Part shown: positions 46,101-57,600 of the stretch, one piece after another
Numbering within the stretch: position 1 is the first letter of the stretch
Layout: every line of letters starts with the position of its first letter
From: Gnetum montanum
Taxonomy: Eukaryota > Streptophyta > Gnetopsida > Gnetales > Gnetaceae
Assembly (NCBI GenBank): GCA_015680685.1
Contig: MNCI01007821.1
Location: 147,303 to 211,302 of the forward strand
Length of the DNA: 64,000 nucleotides
Direction: 5' to 3'
The notes under the pieces: model-generated
What the model was told of the DNA's origin: nothing
Seen by the model: only the letters and a program-made list of their open reading frames with translations
The model's database searches: none
Position numbers and translations under genes: made by a program

Positions 46101-46640
46101 TGACTATGCTAGAGGTAGGTAGGATGATTTTGGGCTAGCGTAGTCACCCATCAGGCCTAATGTAGTCATAGAAAAAGGTATCATCACCCTCTCATGTGCC
46201 CAATATCTTTCAGTAACCCTATAGCCCCATACCATGAACCTCTAAGGCCTAAAACTAGCAAAATCTAACATTGTCTAACTAGTACTAGCCAATTTTGTCA
46301 TGTTTACTCTATTTTCACATATTTGACCTTGTTTCTAGCATTATTTGCCATTTTTGACCTTTTCTCTCATCAATTGAATTTATATAGCCTCTATATAACC
46401 TCTTATTTTATCATGTTCACATTATTTTCTCTCTTATGGCCTTTGATTGACCTTGTATGGCCTTTGTTTAATCCCATTGATCATTTTTTATAACCTTGGT
46501 TGACCTTGTTTTCATTTTTATTTGTCATTGAAATAACACATGTTTGCATGTTTACTAAAGTATTTTATACCATTTTAGCATTATTTTCTCATTTTTACCC
46601 TAGTTCCATTTAATGTTCTCATGGTTGATATGCAAGATTG
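43150..46640 (-). repeat. leader of the B antisense gene: satellite-like hairpin repeats
   Basis: This is the reverse complement of 32,780-36,390. Paired motifs gactatgctagg and gcctagtgtagtcc recur at roughly 190-base spacing from 43.43 to 46.16 kb. One ambiguous base lies at 44,856. The last 480 bases (46,160-46,640) have no repeats and lead up to pre-RT. No coding sequence is visible. Confidence 0.6.
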
Positions 46641-48240
46641 AAGTATGGATACCTAGAATCAAATTGCCTTACCTTTGAACCTAAGTGGGCCACATGGTGA
46701 TGTTCAATGATACATCAATCCTGATTATTTAGATCTTAAGCATGAGAGTCTTGTCACCCACATAGCCTTAATCAACAAACCTCTATAGTGGCCTAAAAAC
46801 CTAGTTTAAACCCTTGATCTAAAGGCTAGTGACATTATAGAAGACTCTCTAGTTGTGGTTCCTATCACAACACATAGTAGTGAGGAGAAAACCATTAAAT
46901 TGATTTTTTCATTAGAACCTCAATAGGTTCAAGAAATTACCAAAGTTCTACAAGGAAACATTAAGGCCTTTTCTTGTTCATATGAAGATATGCTAGGCCT
47001 AGACTAGTGCTTAGTATAACAAAAAATCATACTTGACCCTAGCGTTAGACCAGTTAAGCAAAAAGTGTGCAAGATTAGACCAAACTTAGAATTTGTAGTT
47101 AGTGGTGAAATTACCAAGCTATACTAAGTCGGTTTCATTATAGCTATTAACTACATAGAATGGGTGTCCAACATCATGATAGTGCCTAAGAAAAATGGGA
47201 GTATCCATATTTGCATTTCTGAGACCTAAATAAGGAAACCATCAAGGAAAATTTCCCTTTTCCTAGTATTAATCAACTCATTGATACTACACTAGATATT
47301 CCTTATTATTTTTTATGGATGGGTTCTTGGGATACAACTAGATTAGGACCAATCCAAAGCACCAACTAAGTATGAACTTTATGACCCCTTGGGGTACCTT
47401 TTGCTATACGATGATGTTCTTTGGCCTTAAGAATGTAGGAGCAACCTATCAAAGAGCTATGACATATATCTTTAGTGACTACATCTTAGGGTTACTTAAT
47501 GATTATGTAGATGACATAGCCATTAAGTCCAAAGTAGCCAATGACCATGCTAATGACTTAGACCTTGGGCTTAAATGATGCCTTAAGTTCAAACTTAGAC
47601 TTAATCCTAAGAAATGTGTCTTCAGTTTCAAAACTAGCAGGATTCTTGGCTTTTTAGTATTGAAAGTGGGGATACATGTCGATCTTGATAAGGTTAAGAT
47701 CATCTCCAACTTGGTAGTGCCAACTAACCTCGAAGAGCTTTAGGAACTACAAGGTAGATTATAATTTATTTGTAGGTTCATCACTAGGATTACAAATAAT
47801 TTGCAACCCATGTAACACTTGATTAAGAAAGGAGTTCACTATGAGTGGATGACTCAGTGCAAAAAAGTATTTAAAAACCTTAAGCAAGAGTTGGCACAAC
47901 TACCGATAGTATATCCTTCATAAGAGGGTAAACCATTTTACATCTACCTTGCTATCTCAAACACATCCATTACCTCTCTACTCTATCAAAAATGTGATGA
48001 TGGACCAAATATGCCAATATACTATCTTATCCATGTAGTAGCTACCCATGAGACATGATATACTGAAGTGGAGAAGTACTATTTAGCACTAGTCTTCTCA
48101 TTGAATAAGTGAAGACACTACCTCTTTAGGAGCTAAATCAACGTCATTTGCAAGAACAACATACTTAGAGTCATAACAACCAATCTTTATGAAAGTATCC
48201 ATATAGCTTTATGGAAAGCCATAAAAGTAGAGTTTGACCT
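46641..48240 (+). pseudogene. reverse transcriptase and RNase H of element B
   Basis: Pre-RT and palm segments can be followed through several frames: DPSVRPVKQKV (47,035), NIMIVPKKNGSIHIC (47,175), MTPWGTFCYTMMFFGLKN (47,375) and the catalytic box DYVDDIAIKSK (47,500), then LNPKKCVF and a thumb segment to about 47,860. RNase H follows, with FYIYLAISNTS-like sequence near 47,940 and a KxRHYLF block near 48,115. All are broken by stops. The order and sequence match element A, which is less decayed. Confidence 0.75.
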
Positions 48241-48830
48241 TCATTATGTCTCCCAGTACTCAACAAAAGGTCTAACTATAGCTATACAACTTACTGTTTT
48301 ACTTGTTAATGACCAAGCAACTATAGATCTTAAGTTTCCTGATGAACATGTCAACACAGTTAGCCAAGTGCCCAAGGGTTATGAGGTGGTCATGCACTTT
48401 GATGGAGCTTCAACTACCTATGGGGCCAGTGCCATTTCCATCATAACATTTCCATCTAGTGAAATATGATCCTTCACCTATCATTTTGAGTTTCCATGCA
48501 CCAATAACATCATGGAGTATGAGGGTTTTAATCAGAGGAATGATTGTAGTTCATGACCTAGGAATTTAGCATTTGATAATCAAGGGTGCTTCACAACTTA
48601 TGGTTAACCAAGTAACCAAGGTTTATGCATGTAAAGCCAAAAATTTACAAACTTACTATGACTTAGGGAAATATTGTTGCAATAATTTAAAGATGCTAAT
48701 ATCCAACACATATCTCGAAATGAGAATGACATAGTCAATGCAACTACACTGTTAGCCCTCGATGTTACACCAAACATGTTTAACAAGTTTCCCACCTTAA
48801 CCATGGACTATGCTATCCCCATCATGTAGT
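48241..48830 (+). pseudogene. archaeal-type second RNase H of element B
   Basis: After a linker (to about 48,380) the plus strand encodes MHFDGASTTYG (about 48,395) and FPCTNNIMEYEG (about 48,495), the first two acidic motifs of the extra RNase H of Tat elements. The downstream part is frameshifted. Element A has lost the first motif, so B supplies the evidence that the family had the full domain. Confidence 0.65.
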
Positions 48831-48959
48831 GCATTGAGGATACCTTTGTGGCCATGGTTCATACCACTCTTATAAAGTAGTGGTATGATGATATCAAGTT
48901 TTACCTTCTACATGGTGAATACTCACAAGGCTTGACTATCACTCAAAAGAATGTTGTAT

Positions 48960-50120
48960 GTAAATGATCAAAAAAATATGTCATTGTAGAAGATAATACA
49001 TTATGCTGATGATCCTATGATGGCATATTATTGAAGTGTTTGGATAGAACCGAAGCTAGAACAATCTTAGAGCAAGTTCATGAGGGTGTTTATGGTGGGC
49101 ATATAGAACCTAGAGCGATGGCTAAAATTAGACACTTAGGTTAATTATTAACCTAATATGGAAAATGATTATTTTAAGAAGGTCAAAACTTATGACATGC
49201 CAACAACATTGCAATCTCATACATGTGGCATTGATTGAGTTACATATCACTTAGATAATGTGGCCATTCCAACGATGGGAGTTGAACATCATTAGACCTA
49301 TAATACCTAAATCTTCTATAGAGCATAACTTCATAATTAACGCTACTGAATACTTTATTAAGTGGGTTAAGGCTATTCCCCTGAGGAACACTACATCTAA
49401 ACAAGTATACAAATTCATTCTTGATAACATAGTAGCCCGCTTTAGTATATCTATGACCATAGTTACAAACAATGGACAATAATTTAGTAATTAAGAAATA
49501 GAAAACTTCTATCATGACTTAGGCATTAAGCACTATTTCTCATCACCATATTACCTCAAGCTAATGGACAAGTCAAAGCAAGCAACAAGGCCATCATCAA
49601 CTTGCTTAATAAAATGCTAAACAACAATAAGTGCAAGTGGCATGAGTAGCTTGTCCATGTAGTTTGGGCATACAAAACAACATATTACAATGTAATAAGT
49701 ATAAATTTATATAGTCTTTTTTATGGTTCTTAAGTTATTTTAATTTTTGAATTACATGTATCATCACTATGAGTGGTCATGTACAACTTCATCAATGATG
49801 AATAGAGTAAGTAGTTACATACCATGGACCTAGACTTGGTGGAGGAGCAACGTGTGAAAGTGCTTGCCCATGTTGAGCAGTATCAAGAGAGGTAGAAGAG
49901 ATAACATCACCATGACTTGGCTAAATAACATATCAAGTAGGATGACCTTGTTCTCAAGGCTATCCATGAACATGCAGATAAATTCTTAGCTAATTGAAAC
50001 ATCCCTTTCTTGGTCACTAAGGCCTATAGCAACAACACATTCAGAATAGTAGAAATAGATGAGAATGAGTTGGCTAATTTGGTTAATCATTCCTATATAA
50101 ATCCATATTACATGTAACTA
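48960..50120 (+). pseudogene. integrase of element B
   Basis: The zinc-binding part is seen in fragments (VHEGVYGGHI-like at 49,078). The open segment 49,258-49,482 carries MWPFQRWELNIIRPI, where the first catalytic aspartate position is N, then TEYFIKWVKAIPLRNTTSKQV and ISMTIVTNNGQ, where the second aspartate is also N. Both are G-to-A changes of the D codon. C-terminal fragments run to about 50,110. Confidence 0.7.
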
Positions 50121-50149
50121 ATAACAACCAATAAGAAAGCCTACTTTCC

Positions 50150-50265
50150 ATGGCTTTCCAGGGCCTTAAACTGGCAACATGGCCTACCGAGGCCTTAAAC
50201 TGGTACCATGGTCTACTAAGACCTTAAATTGGCACCATGGTCTACTAGGGCCTTAAACTATCAAC
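50150..50265. repeat. ccttaaactgg array of element B
   Basis: Four units of about 34 bases contain ggccttaaactggtaccatgg. This is the reverse complement of the type seen at 30,880-31,060 and 10,500-10,620. Confidence 0.65.
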
Positions 50266-50351
50266 ACATAGTAACCTTTGATAACCAAATATAAGCTAAA
50301 ATATCCTTGTCAAAAGAAACCCAATGAAGGTTTCACCCCACAAAAAAAAAC

Positions 50352-50364
50352 AAGGATGGGGAAG
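50352..50364 (+). other. polypurine tract of element B
   Basis: aaggatggggaag directly before the 3' LTR (taaatttccaag). The same arrangement in reverse lies at 4,105-4,118. Confidence 0.55.
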
Positions 50365-52485
50365 TAAATTTCCAAGAAGTTGAATGGCGAATGAAGCCTC
50401 AAAGCTTAAACTAGTAGTTTCAAACATACAAAGGGAGGATACTAATGGCCAAAGAGACCTTGGAACTAAGTGTTAGGTCCTTATACACATCCACCAAGCG
50501 ACCAACACTTCCAAAGATGAAGTGCCAAGAACACTGATGGACCAACATATTTGTATCATGGTCATGATGTCAACATTTGGAATGCATTATTAACCTTCAT
50601 GACCATTTCCCTATGACCTCACTACCATTTTGGCATCATAGCCTTCTCCATCATCACCTACACTCTTGGGCATGGTTCAACACTACTAGATTAAGCATAG
50701 AGGAGGAACATAAGTGATGCACCTACAATGATGTTTTGTATGCTTTGTCAATGTCTCTTGGGTCAATCCTCTAGACATCAACAAAGAGGGGCCAATGAAA
50801 CATCATCAAATTTCATGCTGCAATCTTCATTCCGCAACTTGGAACAAGGATTCATTGTAAATGTGAGATATGTAATCCATGAGCTACAATCTTACATACT
50901 TCAACTTTTTGGGGCCAAAAATGCTTCAAAAGTTGTTATTTCCTTACTTCCTAGGTAGAAATGGGTATCTCATGTCCATATATGGGCTTGGTAAAACTGA
51001 AAGAACCTTTGGAATGGCTAACAATGACAATTTCATGGGTTTTTGTAGGGGTATAATCGCAACTACGCTTGACTACACTTTCAGTAGCCACAATAACTAC
51101 ACTTTTAGTAATCACAGTAACTACACTTTCAATAGTCACTATAATTTCACTTTCAGTAGCTATGGTAGCTGACATGGTTACTACCAAGACCTAGAAAAAG
51201 TGCAACATTGGAATTATTGGAATTTCCATTTTTCCAACAACAACTAGCGTAGAAACTCTAAGTTAGCAATGGCCAACGTAGATGGCATTCTTCACCAAGC
51301 ACAACACTTTCCAATGAATTCCACCATTTCCATAGTATACAATAATTTCCCCATTTTTCAACACCTTTAGCATAGTCTACCAAGGCCAACGTAGTGAGAA
51401 TGGCGCTAGTGTAGTCACAAAAGTTTGTTTACTATTATAGTAAATGAATGGGTTTGGTGGCTATAACCCATTCTAGACTTACTATAAAAGGAAACTACGC
51501 TAACAGTAGATGACTATTGATCATTACCAACATAGTGAAAGCATGGCCAACATAGTCACAATTTTTTTTTATTTATGATAAATGGATGGGTTTCGAGAGT
51601 GTAGTCCATTCTAGACTTACTGAAAATATCAACTACGTTGACAATAGATGACCAACTATGCTAGTAGTAGATGACCGTTGTGATCCACAATCAACATCAA
51701 TTTGTCCACAATTAATGGAAATAAATGGTAGTCCCAAAAATGACAACCCTAAACCTATAAATACCAAAATTCAACATCATAGAATGGTTCTAAACATTTT
51801 TCATTCTGAGCACTTTGGCATTTTTGTAGTAACAACATTTTCCATTTCCCAACCATCAAAGCCCATTACAACCCTTGCAACCCAACTACACTTTTAGTAG
51901 TAGAAACTGGGACTATGCTAGGCATAGACACCCCCACTTCAATCCCATTCCCACATTGCAAACTTGGTTTAAATCGAAGAAAAGTTGTAGAAAATTAGAG
52001 CTAGGAAGAAACTAGATCATGGAGTGGTGCCTTCTCCAATGGACTTCAAGCATTGACAGGCAACCTCCCATGGCCTTGGCACAAACTTGTACATCATGAA
52101 CCCAATTCTTTTATACCTTTTATAAATTTTGTTGTTCATGTTATGCAAGTTTTAATTTCTATTTCCATTTCAAGACTTACTTCTATAACTGCAATTCTAT
52201 TTCTATTCCCATTTTCAATAGGCCATTTTCATTTTTATTTTTGTTCTCATTTCCATTCCATTTTCATTTTCATTTTTTCTTACTGATTTCATCTATGATC
52301 ATGTTTTCATTTCCAAAACCACTCCCTTTTATACTCCATAAGTCCCTAGGTGAACAACAAGACCATCTAGGACATTGTGAATCCTATTTTTTTAAAGGCC
52401 CTTGAGATTCAAGGTTAAGATTATTTCGATGCTCAAATCTTTTAGTTTTCCATTCTAGAAACCAATATTTCTAGCTCCAATAGAG
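50365..52485 (+). repeat. 3' LTR of element B (LTR-B copy 3)
   Basis: It aligns with copies 1 and 2 at the left end of the window. It has a long U3 (about 1.4 kb) with four 24-base actacactttcagtagtcac-type repeats (51,068-51,165), a duplicated block around tttactat..taaatgaatggg (51,430 and 51,560), and the TATA box at 51,756. Exact ends are uncertain because no TG...CA ends or target duplication could be assigned. Past about 52,485 copia gag begins. Confidence 0.75.
51756..51763 (+). promoter_or_regulatory. TATA box of the B 3' LTR
   Basis: TATAAATA in aaacctataaatacc, the same position as in the other two LTR-B copies. Confidence 0.6.
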
Positions 52486-52489
52486 GTTA

Positions 52490-53760
52490 TCAAACTTGGT
52501 TATTCTTGACTTTAAGCTAGAATCTTCTTATGATAATTTCTCTAAATCTTCATTCTTAGGCTGCTAACAACCCTTTCTTTCTTGAAGGCTTGTGCAATCC
52601 TTAATTAAGGGGGCTAGTTGATGAATCTCAACTTTTATGTCTAAGATATCTTCTTTTAATTTAGTGTGAATTTTATTAAGCTTAATATTTAATAATTTAT
52701 TTTTCTTTCTAAGTAAGTGATGCAAAACAAGAATTTCTTCTTGCAATTTACTATAGCTTTCATCATACTTACAACTTGCTTTAGCAGCATGTTGCAAGTT
52801 TTCATCTGTAAGAGCCATGCATATGAGATGAGAGTTTTTGGTATAGTTGTTAACTTCTTTTTCACTTTTCTCATCATCATCCCAATTTTTATAGAAGTTG
52901 ATCTTTTTCAACTCCTCATCATTTCTATCCTTTCATTACCATATGCTATTCTTAGTAGGATATTAAGAGGCCAAATGGCCTCTTCCACCACATACACAAA
53001 ATTATATGGAGGAAAAATCAATATTGGAATTGGAAATATTTTTATTTTTCTTACCTCTTTGTTGATTGAAGCACTTGCCCCTTTTTGCCATTAGTCTTTA
53101 CAACCCTCTAAAGATAAGAGCTATCTTCTCCTCACTACTCACATCTTGCTCATTAGGTTCATTTTCCTTTATAGCTAATTTAAGGGCAATGAGCTACTTC
53201 TCTTGGATGGCTCCTTTCCTTATGAGATTCATTTCATAAGCAAGGAGAGCACTTTGAAGTTCTTCAAATTTTAGAGTTGAAAATATTTGATTTATTCAAT
53301 TTTAGTCACCTTTGGCCTAAATTTTAATTGTAGCTTCCTAATCATTTTTATAATAACATCACTTTCTATCAAATCTTTCCTAGTATCTCTAATGGCCACA
53401 ACAAGGTCATTTGCTCTAGAAAAATAGTCTTTTATTTTTTTTCCTTTTCTCATCTTGAGCTTATCATCCTCACCTTGCAAAACTAATAACTTAGATTGCT
53501 TAACTATAGATGTTCCTTCATAAGTAGCCTCTGAACTTTGTCAAATCTCTTTGGCCATTTTACATCCTACTACTCTATTAAACTCTAATTTATTTAAAGA
53601 ATAATATAGATAATTTTTTTCTTTACAGTTAAACATGAACTTATCTTTTTCTTCTTGACTCCATTTTTTGCAAGGCTTGATGGCTCCTATTGTGCTATTG
53701 CTAGGTGGTGTGTAGTCTTCAAGAATGGATTCCTAGACTTCAAACTCCATAGATTTGAAG
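52490..53760 (-). pseudogene. copia gag (UBN2 type), 3'-truncated
   Basis: Reading from 53,760 to the left, the frame has KKWSQEEKDKF, YYSLNKLEFNRVVGC and KMAKEI, then ATYEGTSIVKQSKLLVL and KGKKIKDYFSRANDLV. This is the order of the UBN2 gag family of plant copia elements. A zinc-knuckle-like CGGRGHLAS lies near 52,975, followed by NWDDDEKSEKEVNN and a coiled coil (52,911-52,564). The frame is cut at about 52,490 by the end of the B LTR, so protease, integrase and RT of this copia element are not in the window. Stops interrupt it. Confidence 0.7.
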
Positions 53761-53892
53761 AAGCCCTACCTTTTTCCTTTCCAATAGGAAAAGTAAAATC
53801 CATCAAACCTGTGTGACTTTGTGTATCATGTTTCCTCCATTTTTCACTCTTGAAGATGATGTAGAACCAATTGATGATGCACTAAGGGTACC

Positions 53893-53906
53893 AGACTCTA
53901 ATACCA
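53893..53906 (-). promoter_or_regulatory. primer-binding site of the copia element (initiator tRNA-Met)
   Basis: The minus strand reads TGGTATTAGAGTCT, against TGGTATCAGAGC expected for initiator tRNA-Met, two bases after the LTR end. The difference within the core is C-to-T. Confidence 0.75.
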
Positions 53907-54523
53907 CTTGAAAATCATTGAGCTTAGAAGGGGAGGGTGAATAAGTTCTCCAAATTAAAATTTTCAGCCATAAAGATCAAAACCAATTTTAACATGGTTC
54001 CCCAACTTGGGTAGTTCATTTTCGAAGGGTAGATCTCTTGAATACCTCCAAACATTGTTCCTCTCAAAATGTGGTTTGAAGGGTATCACACCCTGTATAG
54101 CTCTAAGCTCCACTCCAGAGTGATTTGACATGATGAATCCACTCAATCATGCAAGATCTTGACAAGCTTAGAATGTGATTTCCATGATCCCAAAACCTTT
54201 AAAACTAAAGCTCCACTCTAGAGTGTTGTGGTGCTACACCAACACTCAATCTTGTAAGATCTCAACAAACTTAAGGATGATGCCTTCTCACAAAAAACAA
54301 ATTAGCCTTGTAGGAGAACAAAAGATAAAAAAATTACAAGGAAAGGATGCAACTAATTTTGTTGATCCTTGTACTTTGAGGTACAACACACTTTGACCAC
54401 TTACAAAAGTATAAAAGATAGTACAATGAGGTATAAGAATAATAAAATGATTTATACAATGATTGCTTAATGTTAACACTTGATAGTTCATAATGCTTGC
54501 ACATTTTCCAAGAGAATGAAGTC

Positions 54524-54531
54524 TTTTTATA
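54524..54531 (-). promoter_or_regulatory. TATA box of the copia LTR
   Basis: The minus strand reads TATAAAAAG in aggctataaaaagac. Confidence 0.55.
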
Positions 54532-54589
54532 GCCTAGATGTTTTTACAATTACTGCAGAATTCGTTCAACTACTATCTAATGGTCATTA

Positions 54590-54830
54590 GAGACATTTTA
54601 TTTGCTATTGAGACATCTTTTTACATCAAAATTCCATTTGGAAGAGATGTATTCTCCATAAGGAAGACATCTTTGAGGATATGTCTTCTTCACAAGGAAG
54701 ACATATACTATTTTCGACAGATGTCTTATTCTGAGAAATATTCAAATTAGCTAAGACATCTTCATCATCAAAGAGACATCTTTTATTGATATTAGACATC
54801 TGCTATTTCTTGGAGACATCTTTCTTCAAT
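54590..54830. repeat. agacatctt short repeats in the copia U3
   Basis: About twelve scattered copies of agacatctt or its complement at 15-30 base spacing, upstream of the TATA box on the minus strand. Confidence 0.55.
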
Positions 54831-55063
54831 AAGTTTTGCAATGCTAAGGCTTCCTCTAGAACAGTGAAGTTGAGCTTTAAAGTCTTCAGTCCTTGTTCAT
54901 GTTCTTTGAACTCTTGCATGCTCCCTTGAGACCTTGTAGATGTTCTTCTTCTTTGAGCTCTCCTTTTTTCTTAATCCAAGTTCTTTCCCTACATACAAAA
55001 CAACCACACAAGCATTCTTGTTCTCCATTTTTCTTAAGGTTTTGACATACCAAAAGGTCAACA

Positions 55064-56721
55064 CTATGAACTATCTAATCTTGTAGACATTAGTAGGAGT
55101 ATGCCACTCTTGTACAATCTAAAATTTATTTAAATTGGACTTAATTTGGCCATTCCCCATGCGGTGACCTAGAAACTTCAACTTAGTACAATAGAACTCA
55201 TACTTCTCTTTCTTGATGTACAATTGATTCTGTCATAGTTTTCAAGGACCATCTACAAGTGAAGTATAGGATCCTTTATGGTCTAACTATATATCAGGAT
55301 ATCATCAAGGTAGACAACTAAACACTTATCAAGAAATAACTTAAATATCTCTCATGAACATAAAAAAGGTGATCAATGCATTACAAATCCCAAAGAGCAT
55401 TATGATCCATTCAAATGATACATATCTATCCACACAAGTAGTTTTTTCTTCATCTACCTTTGCTATGTGGACTTGATAATATCCTTGGTGGAGGTCTAGC
55501 TAGGTGAAATAGCATGTCCTAGCTAGTTAATCAAATAATTAGAGATTATATGTACTAGATACTTATTCTTTATATTATCCTCGGTGACAATTAATATTTT
55601 TTCATCATAAGAAGATTTTAAGGAACAAATGTGTCCTTTGAAAATTATAATTTTAAGTTGTTGCTTCAACTCTTCCACCTTTGGCCCTATCATGCATAAT
55701 GATCTTTGAATAGGAGGGGTTGTACTAGGTAGCAACTCTATTTTGTGATATACCATCCTCCATGGTGGTGGACTTCCAGGTAGCTTCAATAACATAACAT
55801 CATGAAACTAGTCTAAGGCCCATGCAATTCATGGATCAATGCTTTAATGAGGCTCACTAGCCTCTGCAAGGTCTTCTATCTACATGAACAAGAGGAATCT
55901 ACACATGGGATATTTGGCCAAGTGTCTCATTAGTATTGGAAAGAAGATTTAAGGCTAGAATCCTAATCCTTTCCTACTTGTGCCTCGTGAGTTTGAAATA
56001 AGTATGAAGAGTTCTCATGGAATATGAAGATCAAGTCTAAATGTGGAGCTATAAAAAATTTTTCCTTTCATAGGAACTTCTACCCCAAAATAACCTTAAA
56101 GTAATCCATATCCAAAATTGAAAAGTAAAGGACCCCATACCAAGAGCCTACTTGTATAGAAACATTTTTCCTAACACTAGCATACCAAAGGAGATGAAAC
56201 TTTACAAGTTTACAAGAGGCTTGGACTAAATCCATAACTAGTTGTAAGTCCCTCACCATGGATGGGACCATGTAATTGTGACTTATCACATTGTTAATCA
56301 TGACACTCACCTATCTTGATCACATAACAACTATGGTCAATTAGACCTAGAGCAAATTATTAGGGTCAACGTTTTATGTACTTGAGGCTCCTACCTTTTT
56401 AGTAATCATATCACATAGCTCCATCATAGTAACCAATCTATGTTGTTCGCCTAAGCTGCTACCATTCATAATTTTTAGGTATGGATCTATATGGTACTCC
56501 ATGGACATTAGTTTTCTTCTTGGAACCTATCCTTATCTATTTTCAATTCTTCCTAAGCTAAGAGGATAATTTCTTGCTAGGTGATTTTCATGACATAGAG
56601 AGCATGGAATTGTTCCCTTAAAGTACCCTCCAAAAAAAATTTTCTTCTTTTCCTCATATTATCAGTTGCTTCTAGTATCTTTCCTCTTTTTTTGGAAGCT
56701 AATAAAGCATCCAATCCACTG
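55064..56721 (-). pseudogene. chromovirus gag-pol fragment
   Basis: Reading from the right: a zinc-knuckle-like CSLCHENHLARNY with its last cysteine changed to tyrosine (56,600); a protease segment with HNYMVPSMVRDL, VGSWYGVLYFSILDMDYF and KVILGLEF (56,290-56,080); the RT lead-in HKIELLPSTTPPIQR (55,740) with KNKYLVHIISNY; then LDLHQGYYQVHIAKVDEEKT (55,500), a decayed palm with FGICNALITF, and KEKYEFYCTKLKFLGH (55,200). This order and these motifs are those of plant chromoviruses. A piece of RT between the lead-in and NKYLVHI is missing. The fragment is cut by the copia LTR on the left and by element D on the right. Confidence 0.7.
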
Positions 56722-57581
56722 TGTTGACTGGGCTACGTCGACAAAGCCTCATTAACACAGCCACGTCAATGTGACCTCATCAATGCATCTTTCCAAGCGT
56801 TGGCGTGGCCTCGTCAATGCAGAGTCCATTTTCAGCTATAAATATGCATGCACCTGCTACATTTATAGCACCTTTTGTTCAAGTTGTAGCAAAGCTCTTG
56901 CAGTTTGTTTTTGTAGGAGTTATATTAGTTTCCAAGTGCCCGTAGACATAGTTCGAAGAGTGTACAACTCTTTATTCGAGTGCTAATGTACCTAAGCCCA
57001 TTGGCATGAATAGCAATAAAGATGAGCTTTTTGAACATTCCTTGCAACATTTGAACTAGATTACTTAAGCATTAATATTTTAATACTTTAATAGTTTTCA
57101 TGCTTCTATTATTGCTTTATAGTCACAGTACATTTTAGTAGTCCACGATAACACATAAGCACGACCACCTTAAACATATATCTAACACTTGGAAACCCAG
57201 TGACACTTAACATATGACAACCCAGTAGTGATTAGGACATGTTTGGGATGTGCATAGAGGGTGGGAATGGCTACTTATGCTAGGAGTAGTTGAGCAATAG
57301 AGTAGTGAAATCTTCAATTATTTAGCCCTTTTACTCCCTATATTAGAAGAATTGAATATTAAGAATAAAATAAAACACATAAAAATCATATGCCTCAATC
57401 TCACTTAACCATCATTCTAGAATATCACAAGTGAGGTTGAAAGGACAACAACCATTCTAACTAGGATTTTGATGGCTAGAATACTATGCCTAAGTGCTCA
57501 CAATCTTTAGAATTCGATCGAATCATGCATGAACGCTTGTGATTTGTATGGTTGGGCATAGGGGTACCTCACCACTCATCA
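56722..57581 (+). repeat. 5' LTR of element D
   Basis: The end ggggtacctcaccactcatca matches the U5 end of LTR C, and acttggaaacccagtg / gacaacccagtag (about 57,190-57,230) matches its U5 repeats. After the TATA box (56,837) gtagcaaagctct is shared with LTR C. U3 is short and holds ggcctcgtcaatgc-type repeats. The start at TGTTGACTGG is inferred, because chromovirus coding sequence runs up to it. Confidence 0.7.
56837..56844 (+). promoter_or_regulatory. TATA box of the D LTR
   Basis: TATAAATA in cagctataaatatgcatgc, about 115 bases from the inferred LTR start, as in element C. Confidence 0.65.
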
Positions 57582-57582
57582 T

Positions 57583-57600
57583 TAGCACCATTGCTGAGGA
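57583..57600 (+). promoter_or_regulatory. primer-binding site of element D (tRNA-Asp type)
   Basis: TAGCACCATTGCTGAGGA directly after the LTR. All differences from TGGCGCCGTTGCCGGGG are G-to-A or C-to-T. Confidence 0.7.

Larger units (their letters stand above)
36631..52485 (+). mobile_element. Element B: Tat-like LTR element, plus strand, 5'-truncated
   Basis: On the plus strand it has a gag-protease linker, protease, a region holding the minus-strand antisense gene and its leader, RT, RNase H, archaeal-type RNase H, integrase, a gtttaa array, purine tract and 3' LTR. Gag and 5' LTR are missing. The order is the same as in element A, but nucleotide similarity outside coding regions is low and the LTR is of another family. 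Confidence 0.75.
53909..55063 (-). repeat. 5' LTR of the copia element
   Basis: On the minus strand it starts TGTTGACCTTTTGG (55,063) and ends GATTTTCA (53,909), with TG...CA ends, 1,155 bp. U3 has about a dozen copies of agacatctt/aagatgtct (54,590-54,830) upstream of a TATA box. U5 holds two direct copies of an agctccactccagagtg block (about 54,106 and 54,212). It lies inside chromovirus RT sequence on its right side. Confidence 0.7.
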
